Positions 13,853 through 22,901 of a DNA stretch of 64,000 bases are shown one piece after another. The stretch is from Streptomyces rishiriensis (GTDB lineage Bacteria; Actinomycetota; Actinomycetes; Streptomycetales; Streptomycetaceae), in contig NZ_JAUSWV010000002.1 of the NCBI RefSeq assembly GCF_030815485.1, positions 2,666,001 through 2,730,000 of the forward strand, written 5' to 3'. The position numbers were made by a program, and so were the translations under genes. The first letter of the stretch is position 1, and each line of letters begins with the position of its first letter. The notes beneath the pieces were generated by a model. That model saw nothing but the letters and a program-made list of their open reading frames with translations. It ran no database searches and was not told the DNA's origin.

Positions 13853-16105
13853 TCAGCCGAGCGGGCTCATGGCACCTGACCAGATGCCGTACGGGACGCT
13901 GTCGTCGGTCGTGCCGGCGATGCCCTTCAGTGGAAGTGGTTGGAGGCTCTTGCCGAGGTCGATGCGGTAGACGACGACCGCCGTGGACACGGCCTTGGCC
14001 GTGCCGACGTACCAGGCGGCGGTGTCGTCCTGGGTGGTGCCCGCCTTCCCGGCCACCTGGCCGAGCGAGCCGGCCCGGGCGGCGGTCCGCTGCGAGGCGG
14101 GCACGTCGTCCGGGTGGGCGGTGCGGAAGGAGTCCGCGAGCGCGGAGTTGACCTCCTCGGCCACGTCGGCGCCGAACGCGCGGTCGACGGCCGGGGTGTC
14201 CAGGACGACCTTGGTGCCGTTCTTGGTGATCAGTCGCACCGAGTACGGCTCGGTGTGCTTGCCGCCCGCGGCGAAGGTGGAGTAGCCGCTCGCCATACGG
14301 ATCGCGCTGGGCGTGGAGCTGCCCATGGACAGCGCGGGCACCTGCGCCCCGATGCTGGAGGACAGCAGCCCGGACTTCTCGGCGGTGCTGCGCACCACGT
14401 CGAGCCCGGTGTCCATGCCGAGCTGCATGAACGGCGTGTTCACCGACAGTTCCATCGCCCGGTGCAGGGAGATCTGCCCGTACGACTCGCCGTCGTCGTT
14501 CTTCGCGGCCACCACCTTGCCGCTGCGGTCCCAGTAGGGCCCCTCGGGCGTCTTCACCGGCACCTTGTCGTCGCCGTCGTACAGCGTCTCGCCGGTCACC
14601 GGTGTGGTGTCCCCGTCGCGGGTCTTGTGGACCCCGTTCTCCAGGCCGGCCGCGTACACGAACGGCAGGAACGCGCTACCGGCCGAGACGGTGGTGGCGT
14701 TGGACTCGTTGTAGCCCTGCGTACGGTGGTCGGGGCCGCCGTAGACGGCGAGGATCCGCCCGTCGGAGGCCACCGAGGAGGCGCCGTAGTGCGCGGTCTT
14801 CGCGTTCTCCGGGTCGTCCTTCAGGGCGTCCTTGCGGGCCTTGGTGACCGCGTCGGTGAGCTGGGTCTCGCGCTTCTTGTCGAAGGTCGTGTAGATCTGG
14901 TAGCCGCCCAGGTCGAAGTCCTTGTCCGAGATGTTCCCGGCCTTCTTGGCGTACTGGGAGGCGAGTTCCACCAGGTAGTCGCTCTGCTCACCGGTGTCGT
15001 ACAGCGGGTTGGTCTTGAGCGGTTCGGGGAACTTCGTGTACCCGGCGCGCTCCGCCTTCGACAGCTTGCCGATGTCGACCATACGGTCCAGGGTCCACGA
15101 CCAGCGCTCCACGGCCCGGGCCCGGTTGACCGAGTTCAGGGTCGGGTCGTAGAGTCCCGCGCCCTTGAGGAGGGAGGCGAGGAACGCCGCCTCGCTGGCG
15201 TTGAGCTCGCCGACGTCCTTGCCGTAGTAGGCCTGGGCGGCGCGCTGGATGCCGTAGGTGCCCCGGCCGAACCAGCTGGTGTTGAGGTAGCCCTCGAGGA
15301 TGTCGTCCTTGCTCATCTGGTTGTCGAGCTTGAGGGCGATCATGGCTTCGGTGAACTTGCGGCTGACCGTCTGGTTCTGGTTGAGGTAGACGTTCTTGAC
15401 GTACTGCTGGGTGATCGTGGAACCACCCTGCGTGTCGCCCTGGCCGATCGTGCGGAACAGGGCGCGGCTGATGCCCTTGAAGGAGATGCCGGGGTCGCTG
15501 TAGAAGCTGGCGTTCTCGGCGGCCAGCACCGCCCAGCGGACGTCCTCGGGGATGTCCTTCAGCGGCATCGCCTGCCGCTGCACCCAGCCGGTGCGGGCCA
15601 TCGGCGTCCCGTCGGCCCAGAAGTACACGTTGTCCTGCTGGGTGGCGTACGAGTTGATGTTGTCCGGGATGTCGGTGGCCGCGTAGGCGACGACCAGAAG
15701 CATGCTGCTCAGGCCTATGGAGGCGAGGACGCCGCCGAGGCACTGCCGCCAGGAGGGTATCCAGCGCCGCCAGTCGCTGCGGCCCGGACGCGGATACTGC
15801 GGGCGCAGCTTGCGGGCGTACGGCGTGACACGAGCCACATACGGGGCCAGTACAGCGAGGAGCGGGGCGAGCCGGGGGGCCAGAAAAGAAGAAACCTGCA
15901 CAAAAAGGGAAGGGCGTGGGGCTTTTCTCCGGTTTTTCGACGAACGCGGCTTTCCTTTGCCGTCACTCTCCGGCATTTCCAGCATCTCCGGTATATCCGA
16001 TACCCGCAGTTGCATGGTCTCGTCCGCCCGGAAAGACTCGGGCACCTTCAACTGCATGGTTTCGTCCGGTTGTTGGGGCTTGTCCCCCTGCCCCGCCTCG
16101 CTCAC
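13853..16105 (-). CDS. Class A penicillin-binding protein with altered transpeptidase motifs
   Basis: A 750-residue bifunctional penicillin-binding protein: cytoplasmic tail (1-124), one transmembrane segment (about 125-145), glycosyltransferase domain GT51 (about 165-345; catalytic-type Glu197 in AAENASFYSDPG, GGSTITQQYVKN at 227-238) and transpeptidase domain (about 430-745). The transpeptidase motifs are unusual. The SxxK nucleophile box reads S477-A-F-L480, so the general-base Lys is Leu. SVN (554-556) is normal. KTG(T) reads K687-A-G-T. Cross-linking may therefore be lost while glycan polymerisation is kept. GTG at 16105 has GGAGGGAG seven bases upstream. An in-frame ATG at 16169-16171 would add 22 residues but has no good ribosome binding site. 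The tail carries two DETMQL(K/R)V repeats. Confidence 0.85.
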   Translation of the reverse strand: MSEAGQGDKPQQPDETMQLKVPESFRADETMQLRVSDIPEMLEMPESDGKGKPRSSKNRRKAPRPSLFVQVSSFLAPRLAPLLAVLAPYVARVTPYARKLRPQYPRPGRSDWRRWIPSWRQCLGGVLASIGLSSMLLVVAYAATDIPDNINSYATQQDNVYFWADGTPMARTGWVQRQAMPLKDIPEDVRWAVLAAENASFYSDPGISFKGISRALFRTIGQGDTQGGSTITQQYVKNVYLNQNQTVSRKFTEAMIALKLDNQMSKDDILEGYLNTSWFGRGTYGIQRAAQAYYGKDVGELNASEAAFLASLLKGAGLYDPTLNSVNRARAVERWSWTLDRMVDIGKLSKAERAGYTKFPEPLKTNPLYDTGEQSDYLVELASQYAKKAGNISDKDFDLGGYQIYTTFDKKRETQLTDAVTKARKDALKDDPENAKTAHYGASSVASDGRILAVYGGPDHRTQGYNESNATTVSAGSAFLPFVYAAGLENGVHKTRDGDTTPVTGETLYDGDDKVPVKTPEGPYWDRSGKVVAAKNDDGESYGQISLHRAMELSVNTPFMQLGMDTGLDVVRSTAEKSGLLSSSIGAQVPALSMGSSTPSAIRMASGYSTFAAGGKHTEPYSVRLITKNGTKVVLDTPAVDRAFGADVAEEVNSALADSFRTAHPDDVPASQRTAARAGSLGQVAGKAGTTQDDTAAWYVGTAKAVSTAVVVYRIDLGKSLQPLPLKGIAGTTDDSVPYGIWSGAMSPLG

Positions 16106-16342
16106 GACGCGTCTCCCTCCGCACTCCGTATTGCTCGCAGGCAGACGTACAGACTTACGAGGGCCTGACATGGTTGCCGTTGACGCGGCCGCAAACCGTG
16201 AACCCTCCCGACCTTGGAGTTCATCGCGGCGCTCTCAAATTACCAGCGCTCTTCGCAATCTCTCCACATAAGAAAACGACAGAAGTGAACAAGGGCGAAA
16301 CTGCTGACAGCCAGTCCGAGCATAGGGGCTTAGTCTGGCGCC

Positions 16343-16561
16343 ATGCCTCGCTACGAATACCGCTGCCGGACCTGCGGCGACACCTTCGAACTGAGCCGTC
16401 CGATGGCGGAGTCCGCCGACCCGGCCGACTGCCCCGCAGGTCACGACGACACAGTGAAGCTTCTCTCGACCGTGGCCGTGGGCGGCACGCGGTCCGCCCC
16501 CGCGCCCGAGGCGGGCGGCGGGGGCGGCGGCGGATGCTGCGGCGGCGGTTGCTGCGGCTGA
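16343..16561 (+). CDS. FmdB family zinc-ribbon protein
   Basis: A 72-residue FmdB/CxxC_CxxC_SSSS-type regulator-like protein: MPRYEYRCRTCGDTFELSRP with the first CxxC at 8-11, a second ligand pair at CPAGH (about 30-34), and a low-complexity tail GGGGGGGCCGGGCCG carrying four more Cys. Family function is poorly known; some are linked to amide-metabolism regulation. There is no ribosome binding site in TCTGGCGCC before the ATG, and TAGTCT lies five bases upstream, so translation may be leaderless. It is divergent from the penicillin-binding protein gene. Confidence 0.85.
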   Translation: MPRYEYRCRTCGDTFELSRPMAESADPADCPAGHDDTVKLLSTVAVGGTRSAPAPEAGGGGGGGCCGGGCCG

Positions 16562-16579
16562 CCGCCGCCCGGCGACTTC

Positions 16580-17380
16580 TCAGGAATTCTTCAGGAACTC
16601 CCGCAGGATCCGCTCCCCGGCCAGCACCCCCCGCTCGGGCAGGGCGGTGACCGCCGGCGCCGTCCAGGCGGCGTCGGCCAGCTCGCCGTGCCCGGGACGC
16701 CAGCCCCGGTCGGCGACCAGCAGCAGGTCGGCGTCGAGCAGCGAGTCGCCCGCCGCCAGTGTCAGCTCGGCGCCGGTACGGCGGGCCACCTCACGCACGG
16801 CCGCGCTCTTGGTCAGCGGCTTCGGCACGGCGTAGATCTTGCGGCCCTGGAGCGAAACGGTCCAGCCGCGGATCTCCGCCCAGGCCCCGAGGTCCCTCAC
16901 CCACTCCTCGGGCAGCAGCTCGCGCTCCACGACCAGGTAGGCGAACAGGTCCTCGGCGACCCGCTGCTTGCGCAGCCAGAACGGGTCCGCCGTCTTCGCC
17001 AGGTACTCCTCCACCTCCGCGAGCGGCGCGCACTCGTCGGCCAGCCTGGCCTGCACGCTCGCGTGCCAGTCCTGGTCGGTCGCGCCGTCGACCAGCAGAT
17101 GGCCGCCGTTCGCGCAGATCGCGTACTTCGGCGCCGGGCCCGGCAGGTTGATGCGCTGGTACTGCTTGCGCGTCCGGGTGGTCGTCGGCACGAACACCGC
17201 CCGGTCGCCGAGGTCGGTCAGCAGCTGCGCCGACGTCTCCGTCATGAACGACAGCGGCCTCGCCTCGTGCACCTCCACGCACAGCAGCCGCGGCGCCCGC
17301 GCGTCCGGCATGGTCAGCGCCAGGGCGGCCGCCGAGTAGATGAGCGTACGGTCGAGATCGCTCGCCACCAGAACCGGCAT
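16580..17380 (-). CDS. HAD family hydrolase of Ter locus
   Basis: A 266-residue HAD-superfamily phosphatase. Motif I is DLDRT at residues 8-12 (Asp8 nucleophile, Asp10 general acid), motif II lies around FVPTTTRTRKQY (about 64-75), a cap domain follows, and motif IV is LAAGDSLLDADLLLVAD near residue 217. HAD genes next to TRSP/StiP phosphoribosyltransferases and CitE-like lyases are a known part of tellurite-type stress loci, where the set is predicted to make a nucleoside-like metabolite (Anantharaman, Iyer and Aravind). ATG at 17380 overlaps the upstream gene's TGA by one base (TGATG), so the two are translationally coupled. Confidence 0.85.
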   Translation of the reverse strand: MPVLVASDLDRTLIYSAAALALTMPDARAPRLLCVEVHEARPLSFMTETSAQLLTDLGDRAVFVPTTTRTRKQYQRINLPGPAPKYAICANGGHLLVDGATDQDWHASVQARLADECAPLAEVEEYLAKTADPFWLRKQRVAEDLFAYLVVERELLPEEWVRDLGAWAEIRGWTVSLQGRKIYAVPKPLTKSAAVREVARRTGAELTLAAGDSLLDADLLLVADRGWRPGHGELADAAWTAPAVTALPERGVLAGERILREFLKNS

Positions 17381-19929
17381 CAGACCGTCACCGCCTTGCC
17401 GTCGGCACCGGTCGCGCCCCGGGTGAACTGCGGGTGGATCAGTCCCACGCAGGTGTACGGCAGGTCGCCGACCTCCTCGACCGGCACCCCCCGCTGCTCC
17501 GCGAGCAGGCGTATGTGGTGGAGGTCGGCGCCCGCCCCGGCCCGCGCCAGGATCTTCCACGGCACCCGGCGCAGCAGCACCCGGGTGGTCTCGCCGACCC
17601 CGGGCTTGACCAGGTTCACATCGTGGATGCCGTACTCCTCGCTGATGCGCTCGACGGCCCGCCAGCCCTCCCAGCTCGGCGTGCGGTCACTGGCGAGCAG
17701 CTCCTTCACCGCGCCGCCGACGGCGTCGGCGACCTCGGGGAAGCGGGCGGCGACGGCGTCCAGGAAGGCCACCGAGACGTCCGTGCCCGCCAGTTCGCGG
17801 TAGAACTTCGCGCCGTGGAAGTCGTCCGGCCCGACCAGGTCGGCCCGCAGCACGGTCCGCGAGACGAGCCCCGAGACCGTCGAGTTGAGGCAGGCGGACG
17901 GGATGAGGAAGTCGTCGCGGGTGCCGTACGTCCGCACGCAGGAGCCCGGGTCGGCCAGTACCGCGATCTCCGCGTCGAAGCCGGCCGCCCCGCCGCCCGC
18001 CTCGAACTCCTCGATCGCCGCGGCCAGCTCCCGGGTGATCGCGCCCTTGCCGGTCCACCCGTCGACGAAGACGACGTCCCGCGGGTCGTGGTGAGCGGCC
18101 AGCCAGCGCAGCGCGTTGGCGTCGATGCCCCGGCCGCGCACGATCGACACGGCGTAGTGCGGGAGGTCGAGCCCGTACCGGAACTGCGCCCAGCGGCGCA
18201 TCAGCACACCGACGGGGGTGCCGGCCCGGGCGAGCGAGACGAGCACAGGCCGCGGCGACCGCTCGGCGATCACCGTCTCCGTCACGACACCGACCGCCTG
18301 CGCGATGCGCGCCGCCGACGTCTCGAGCGCCGCGTGGAACAGCTCCTGGTACTGCTCGCTCGGCTGGTACTCCACGGGCAACGACTCGGCGTAGTGCGCG
18401 CCGCCGCTCTGGATGGCCTCCTCGCGCTCCTCGGTCGGCGCCTCCAGCGTCACGTCCGAGAGGTCCTGGAGCAGCCAGCCGACCTCCTCGGGCGCGTACG
18501 AGGAGAAGGCGGGGCCGCGGAGGGGCTCGGGCAGCATGGCGGGTCTCTCTTCCGACAAGGCGGCTGCGTACAGCGGCTCGGGGACGTACGACGGCACGAC
18601 CGCGAGGACGACGTGCGGGGTGTGGGCGGCGAGCCGGGACAGGAGACCGTCGGGGGCGTGCAGCTCCCGGGTGTCGGCCACCGAGTCCACGACGGCGACG
18701 ACGGCGTCGAAGCCGCCGCCCGCGACGTTGTAGGCGAAACGCTCGCCGGGGCCGTCGGCCGGGTCGTCGTGCGCGGGGAAAACGATACGGCTGCGTATCG
18801 CGTAACCCGGGTCGTCGACCGCGAGGACGGGTGAGCGGGTGGTGGTCGAGTAGCGCACCTCGGCGGCCACCATCTGCTCCAGCTCACGGGCCAGCCTGAG
18901 CGGCGCGTACATCAGCTCCTCGAAACCGAGCACGAGGACGCGTTCGACGCCGTCGGGTATCGCCTCGGCGAGACGGGCCGTCATGGCGGGCAGGGCCGCC
19001 TCCAGCCTGTCCCGGTGCCTCGGGGTGAAGCCGTGCCGGCCGCCGTCCGGCAGCCCTCGGGGCCAGTTCAGGTCCACGCGGGACATGTGGCCGAGGGGCC
19101 GCGTCTGCCCGGTGCGGTCGTCTCCCGGGTGCGGGTCGTGGGGGGCTTGTCGCGAGACCGGCCCCGACGGCGCCACGGACGTGTGACCGCCTGCCGCGGC
19201 AGTCTCGTAGCGGGCGACCAGCTCCTGGCCTTTCTCCAGCACCCCTTCCGGGAGGCGTACCGTGCCCGAGGCGGCGGCGACCAGGTCGACCTGGGCGCCG
19301 ATCTCGCGGGCGAAGTGGGCCAGGCGGCCCGCGTCGGCCGGCGAGCGCATGTCGACGAGGGCGACGACGACGTAGCGCCGCCTCGGATAGCGCTCGTGCA
19401 GAGCGCGAATGGTGTTCAGGACCGTGTTGCCGGTCGAGAACTCGTCGTCGACCAGGACGAGTGGTCCGTCCCCGACCAGCAGCGTCGGGTCCTCCGGCAG
19501 CAGCAGGTGCGAGGTGGCGTGCGAGTGGGACTCCTCGAAGCCGCCCGCCTGTGCGACCCCGGCGACCGGGCGGCGGGTGGAGTGCAGGTAGGGGGCGGTG
19601 CCGAGGCCGTCGGCGACCGAGTGACCGAGGCCGGTGGCGGTCTCCGCGTACCCCAGGACGACCGCTTCGGCCGACTCCTCGGCGCCGAGCAGCTCGCGCA
19701 CCCGGCGGCCGAGGGCGAACCCGTGGGCGTGCACCACGGACGGCGACTGCGGGACGTGCTTGCCCAGGACGTTGGAGACCAGCAGATGCGCCCGCTTGGG
19801 GTTGCGGCGCAGGGCCAGCCCCAGCAGGCCCGTCAGCGCCGGGTCGCCCACGAGCTCGACACCGAGCCGCTCGGCGACCCACGTCCCGGTCCAGAGCCCG
19901 GCGTGCCCGTTGTTCACTGCGTTGTTCAT
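17380..19929 (-). CDS. Phosphoribosyltransferase-TRSP-StiP fusion protein (Ter locus)
   Basis: An uninterrupted 849-codon gene. Residues 1-250 are an orotate-PRTase-like domain (PRPP loop VLVDDEFSTGNT at 158-169). Residues 275-465 hold the TRSP domain with its name-giving TTRSP at 363-367. Residues 470-849 match the StiP domain, called a cysteine protease in family names but predicted as a second PRTase-like plus Pelota-like module (LPHYAVSIVRGRGIDANAL, VFVDGWTGKGAI). The set is predicted to build a ribosyl metabolite used in metal or phage stress. ATG at 19929 begins the conserved sequence. An internal ATG at 18537 (M465) has GGAAGAGAG seven bases upstream, so a separate StiP product is possible. 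The gene lies 26 bases after the CitE-like gene. Confidence 0.85.
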   Translation of the reverse strand: MNNAVNNGHAGLWTGTWVAERLGVELVGDPALTGLLGLALRRNPKRAHLLVSNVLGKHVPQSPSVVHAHGFALGRRVRELLGAEESAEAVVLGYAETATGLGHSVADGLGTAPYLHSTRRPVAGVAQAGGFEESHSHATSHLLLPEDPTLLVGDGPLVLVDDEFSTGNTVLNTIRALHERYPRRRYVVVALVDMRSPADAGRLAHFAREIGAQVDLVAAASGTVRLPEGVLEKGQELVARYETAAAGGHTSVAPSGPVSRQAPHDPHPGDDRTGQTRPLGHMSRVDLNWPRGLPDGGRHGFTPRHRDRLEAALPAMTARLAEAIPDGVERVLVLGFEELMYAPLRLARELEQMVAAEVRYSTTTRSPVLAVDDPGYAIRSRIVFPAHDDPADGPGERFAYNVAGGGFDAVVAVVDSVADTRELHAPDGLLSRLAAHTPHVVLAVVPSYVPEPLYAAALSEERPAMLPEPLRGPAFSSYAPEEVGWLLQDLSDVTLEAPTEEREEAIQSGGAHYAESLPVEYQPSEQYQELFHAALETSAARIAQAVGVVTETVIAERSPRPVLVSLARAGTPVGVLMRRWAQFRYGLDLPHYAVSIVRGRGIDANALRWLAAHHDPRDVVFVDGWTGKGAITRELAAAIEEFEAGGGAAGFDAEIAVLADPGSCVRTYGTRDDFLIPSACLNSTVSGLVSRTVLRADLVGPDDFHGAKFYRELAGTDVSVAFLDAVAARFPEVADAVGGAVKELLASDRTPSWEGWRAVERISEEYGIHDVNLVKPGVGETTRVLLRRVPWKILARAGAGADLHHIRLLAEQRGVPVEEVGDLPYTCVGLIHPQFTRGATGADGKAVTV

Positions 19930-19955
19930 GCGTCCCTTGTGAGTGAGGTGGTTCT

Positions 19956-21131
19956 TCAGCCGGGTATACCGGCGGCGAGCAGGTCGACGAAGCTGACGTC
20001 CTCGTGCGCGACACCGAAGACCTCGGCGCGGAGCATGGTGCGCTCGGCCCAGGCGCGGTGCGGCTTCACCTCGTTCATCTTGTTCGTGTACTGCGACCGC
20101 AGCACACCTCCGCCGCCGCGTTCCGGCCGCAGGATGTCCGCCGCGTCGCTGTACTCCTCGTGACTGACGACGGACAGCGCGTGCACGGCCGGCACATGCG
20201 AAGGGTGGATACAGGTCTTGCCCAGCAGACCGTTGGCGTGGTCCAGGGAGATCTCGCGCAGCAGCCCGTCCATCGCGTGCTCTATCAGTTTCTCGCGCAG
20301 TTCCACGGCCTGCCCCTCCAGGAAGGGGCTGTGCCGCAGCATCGGCTTGAACATGCGCTCGGGGACCCGGAAGTACTCCCACACCGGACCGGTCACCGTG
20401 AACCCGGTGCCGTCGGCGCGGCCCAGCATGTTCACCACGTCGGCGATCACGGAGGCGACGATCTGGACGTCGTAGGCGGTCATGTCGGGCGCTCTGCGCA
20501 GCCCGTACGAGGAGCAGAAGTCGGTCACGCCGAGGCGCAGCGCGAGGACCCGGCTGCGGTATTTGTCGACGGCGCGGGCGATGCCCTCCAGGGCGTCCAC
20601 CCGCGACTCGCGGTACATCAGCTGGGGCGTCTCCAGGACGGGCATGCCGAACAGCCGCCGCCCGCTCGCCGTCTCGGCGCCCGCCAGCGCCTCCAGGAAG
20701 GGGATGCCCCGCTCCTCGGTGAACTTCGGGAAGACGAACCCGCTCAGCAGCTCAACGGAGGGGCCGAGCCGCCGGACCAGGTCGGGGATCTGTTCGGGCG
20801 TCCGCACCCTGATGAAGAGCAGCGGCGGCTCCGCTCCCTCCGCCTCCCTGCGCCCCGCCAGGTCGGCGAACTGCCGGACCAGGTTCTCCTCGCCGGCCTC
20901 GACGTCCTCGTCGCCGATGGAGTCCTCCAGGCACAGCACCATCGACACCACGCCGCGCCCGGTCTGTTTGACGACGTCGTCGGCCAGCCGGGGCCGGGTG
21001 GCCGGGCTGTACAGGGTGGCCCCCAGGGCCGCGGAGAGCAGCCTGGCCGGGGACTCCGTGTCGAAGACACACGGTTCCCGGTGGAAGAGGCGCTGTCGCA
21101 CCTCAGGGGCGAGGTGCCCGAAATGACGCAT
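19956..21131 (-). CDS. HpcH/HpaI aldolase / citrate-lyase beta-like protein of Ter locus
   Basis: A 391-residue TIM-barrel C-C lyase of the CitE/HpcH family. Recognisable elements are VSMVLCLEDSIGDEDVEAGEENL (metal-binding Glu/Asp), PLLFIRVRTPEQIPDLVRRL, FVFPKFTEERG and the LRLGVTDFCSSYGLRRAPDM active-site strand, then GKTCIHPSHVPAVH. It heads the operon CitE-like, PRTase-TRSP-StiP, HAD. ATG at 21131 has a GGGGGAG site six bases upstream; the open frame beyond it is not conserved. The reaction is not known, but the gene context predicts a role in making a stress-related nucleoside-like compound. Confidence 0.85.
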   Translation of the reverse strand: MRHFGHLAPEVRQRLFHREPCVFDTESPARLLSAALGATLYSPATRPRLADDVVKQTGRGVVSMVLCLEDSIGDEDVEAGEENLVRQFADLAGRREAEGAEPPLLFIRVRTPEQIPDLVRRLGPSVELLSGFVFPKFTEERGIPFLEALAGAETASGRRLFGMPVLETPQLMYRESRVDALEGIARAVDKYRSRVLALRLGVTDFCSSYGLRRAPDMTAYDVQIVASVIADVVNMLGRADGTGFTVTGPVWEYFRVPERMFKPMLRHSPFLEGQAVELREKLIEHAMDGLLREISLDHANGLLGKTCIHPSHVPAVHALSVVSHEEYSDAADILRPERGGGGVLRSQYTNKMNEVKPHRAWAERTMLRAEVFGVAHEDVSFVDLLAAGIPG

Positions 21132-21306
21132 GAATCTCCCCCGTGGTGCGAGTAAGTCTGTGGATTCGGTATGAGGTGGCCGGTAATAGTACGTAGGGAT
21201 CCGTGTCGGAGGTTCCCACCCGGCATGAATTTCAGGTAACTCGCGGATAAGACTTGCCGTGTACCCCGCGTTGTCGTGAGCAGGCCCGAGAAGGCAGGAT
21301 GACCGC

Positions 21307-22050
21307 ATGACGCACGCGATGCTGAAGGGGTCGAACGTCCCGCTGAACGCCACCACGGTACGCGCCGTGCTGCGCTGGACCCCCGGGCAGGGGGTCCCGG
21401 ACGTCGACGCCTCGGCGCTGCTCCTCGGCCTCGACGGCCGGGTGCGCTCCGACGAGGACTTCGTGTTCTACAACCAGCCCCGGCATCCTTCCGGGAAGGT
21501 GTGGCGGCTCGGCAAGAAGCGCGTCGCCGAGAGCCTCACGGACACCATCCAGACAGATCTGTCCGGTGTCGAGTCCGGCGTCGGCCAGATCCTGCTGGTC
21601 GCTTCGGCGGACGGGGTGACCTTCGACCGCGTACGTTCCCTCACCATCGTGCTGTACGACGCGGCAGCCGACGGTGAACCGCTGGCCACGTTCGACATCC
21701 GCCCCGAGACGGGCGAGGAGACGGCGCTGATCTGCGGCGAGCTGTACCGGCGCGGCGAGGGCTGGAAGTTCCGCGCCCTGGGCGAGGGCTACTCCGACGG
21801 CCTCAAGGGCCTGGCCACCGACTTCGGCATCTCGGTGGACGAGTCGGAGGAGGCGTCGGCCACGGCCCCCGAACCGGCCCCGCCGACGCCCAGTCTCTCC
21901 CAGCCCCTGCCGCCCGAGCAGCCGACCTCGACCGTCCCCCAGCCGCAGCCGGCGTACGGCTACCCGGCCAGTCTCCCGACCTACGGCTACGGCTATCCGG
22001 ACGGCTCCTTCCGGCTCCCCCCGCAGGGCCCCCAGTTCGTCGGACGGTGA
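21307..22050 (+). CDS. TerD family protein with Pro-rich C-terminal tail
   Basis: A 247-residue protein whose first 180 residues are a TerD beta-sandwich domain: MLKGSNVPL start, [66 protein letters not shown] and ending in [10 protein letters not shown] Pro/Gln/Tyr-rich tail (about 185-247, with several YGYP-like repeats) follows and may be a flexible interaction segment. TerD proteins bind Ca2+ and take part in tellurite, phage and stress responses. The gene is divergent from the CitE-PRTase-HAD operon, sharing a 175-bp promoter region. Confidence 0.85.
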   Translation: MTHAMLKGSNVPLNATTVRAVLRWTPGQGVPDVDASALLLGLDGRVRSDEDFVFYNQPRHPSGKVWRLGKKRVAESLTDTIQTDLSGVESGVGQILLVASADGVTFDRVRSLTIVLYDAAADGEPLATFDIRPETGEETALICGELYRRGEGWKFRALGEGYSDGLKGLATDFGISVDESEEASATAPEPAPPTPSLSQPLPPEQPTSTVPQPQPAYGYPASLPTYGYGYPDGSFRLPPQGPQFVGR

Positions 22051-22133
22051 GCCGCCGGGCGGCCCGGGGCGCGGGCTCCAGAGACGTGGGCTCCTGAAGC
22101 TCGGGGGCCTGAAGCCCGGGTGCCGCTCGGGCG

Positions 22134-22871
22134 CTACTTCTCGACCTTCGTCTTGTAGCCCCGGCCCCACTGCAGCCCCCAGCCGTACAGGCGGTCCAGC
22201 TCCGCCTGGAAGCCGTACACGAACCGCACCTCACGGCGCACCATGAGCTCGTCCTTGACGTTCTCGATCATCACCACCGCGCAGGACCGGGCCTGCGGGT
22301 GCCGTTCGTCGAGGCCTATCTCGATCCGCGGGCCGTTGCTCGGGTACAGCGTGACGACGGCGTGCGTGCGGTCGAACGCCGGCGTCTGGTCGTAGATGTA
22401 GACGAAGACGAGCAGCCGCTTGATCTGTTCCCGGTGGTCGAGGTTGACGTACATCGTCTCGCCGGACGCCGACCCGAACCGGTCGTCCCCGCTCAGCTTC
22501 ACGTAGGGCGCCCCGTTCACGTCCCCCAGCAGACCGCCGAGCGGCTGCACGACCCCCTTCGTCCCGTCGGCCAGCTCGTACAGGCAGCCGAGGTCGAGGT
22601 CGACGTTCACCATGCTCTGGCTGTGTCCGACGACCTCCGGCGGCCGCAGCGCCTTGAAGGGGTGCCGCAGCAGGCTCTCCCGCTGCGGTCCGCCGATGTC
22701 GGACGTCCGCATCCGCCAGGTCAGGTTGACGCGCAGGTTGCCGGTCGCGGCGCCCTGCTTGGTCAGGGAGACCTGGTGATGCCGCTTGGTCAGTTCGATC
22801 GCGTTGGTGGCCGCGTTGCCCGAGTCGAAGTCGGCCGCCCGGCTGCCCAGGAGCCCGTCGAAGATACCCAT
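22134..22871 (-). CDS. Tellurium-resistance TerA/TerF-like protein
   Basis: A 245-residue TerD-superfamily protein of the TerA-like type. It starts [20 protein letters not shown] and carries [14 protein letters not shown], the [23 protein letters not shown] strand pair that corresponds to the Ca-binding DLDxSA site of TerD, and [28 protein letters not shown]. The C-terminus is [22 protein letters not shown]. It follows the DUF475 gene by 101 bases, with a large hairpin in between, so it probably has its own promoter or depends on read-through. Confidence 0.8.
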   Translation of the reverse strand: MGIFDGLLGSRAADFDSGNAATNAIELTKRHHQVSLTKQGAATGNLRVNLTWRMRTSDIGGPQRESLLRHPFKALRPPEVVGHSQSMVNVDLDLGCLYELADGTKGVVQPLGGLLGDVNGAPYVKLSGDDRFGSASGETMYVNLDHREQIKRLLVFVYIYDQTPAFDRTHAVVTLYPSNGPRIEIGLDERHPQARSCAVVMIENVKDELMVRREVRFVYGFQAELDRLYGWGLQWGRGYKTKVEK

Positions 22872-22901
22872 TCCCGCCCCCACGTCCACTGATGAAAACC
22901 G

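Noticed and set aside
13940..16168. A 742-codon open frame opposite the penicillin-binding protein gene
   Set aside because: It is the antisense shadow of a real gene with strong motifs. Its sequence is Val/Gly/Arg-rich without any domain, as expected for GC-rich antisense frames.
21299..21310. Three-codon upstream frame ending on the TerD start
   Set aside because: ATG-ACC-GCA-TGA overlaps the start, but such short frames arise by chance and nothing else supports control by it.
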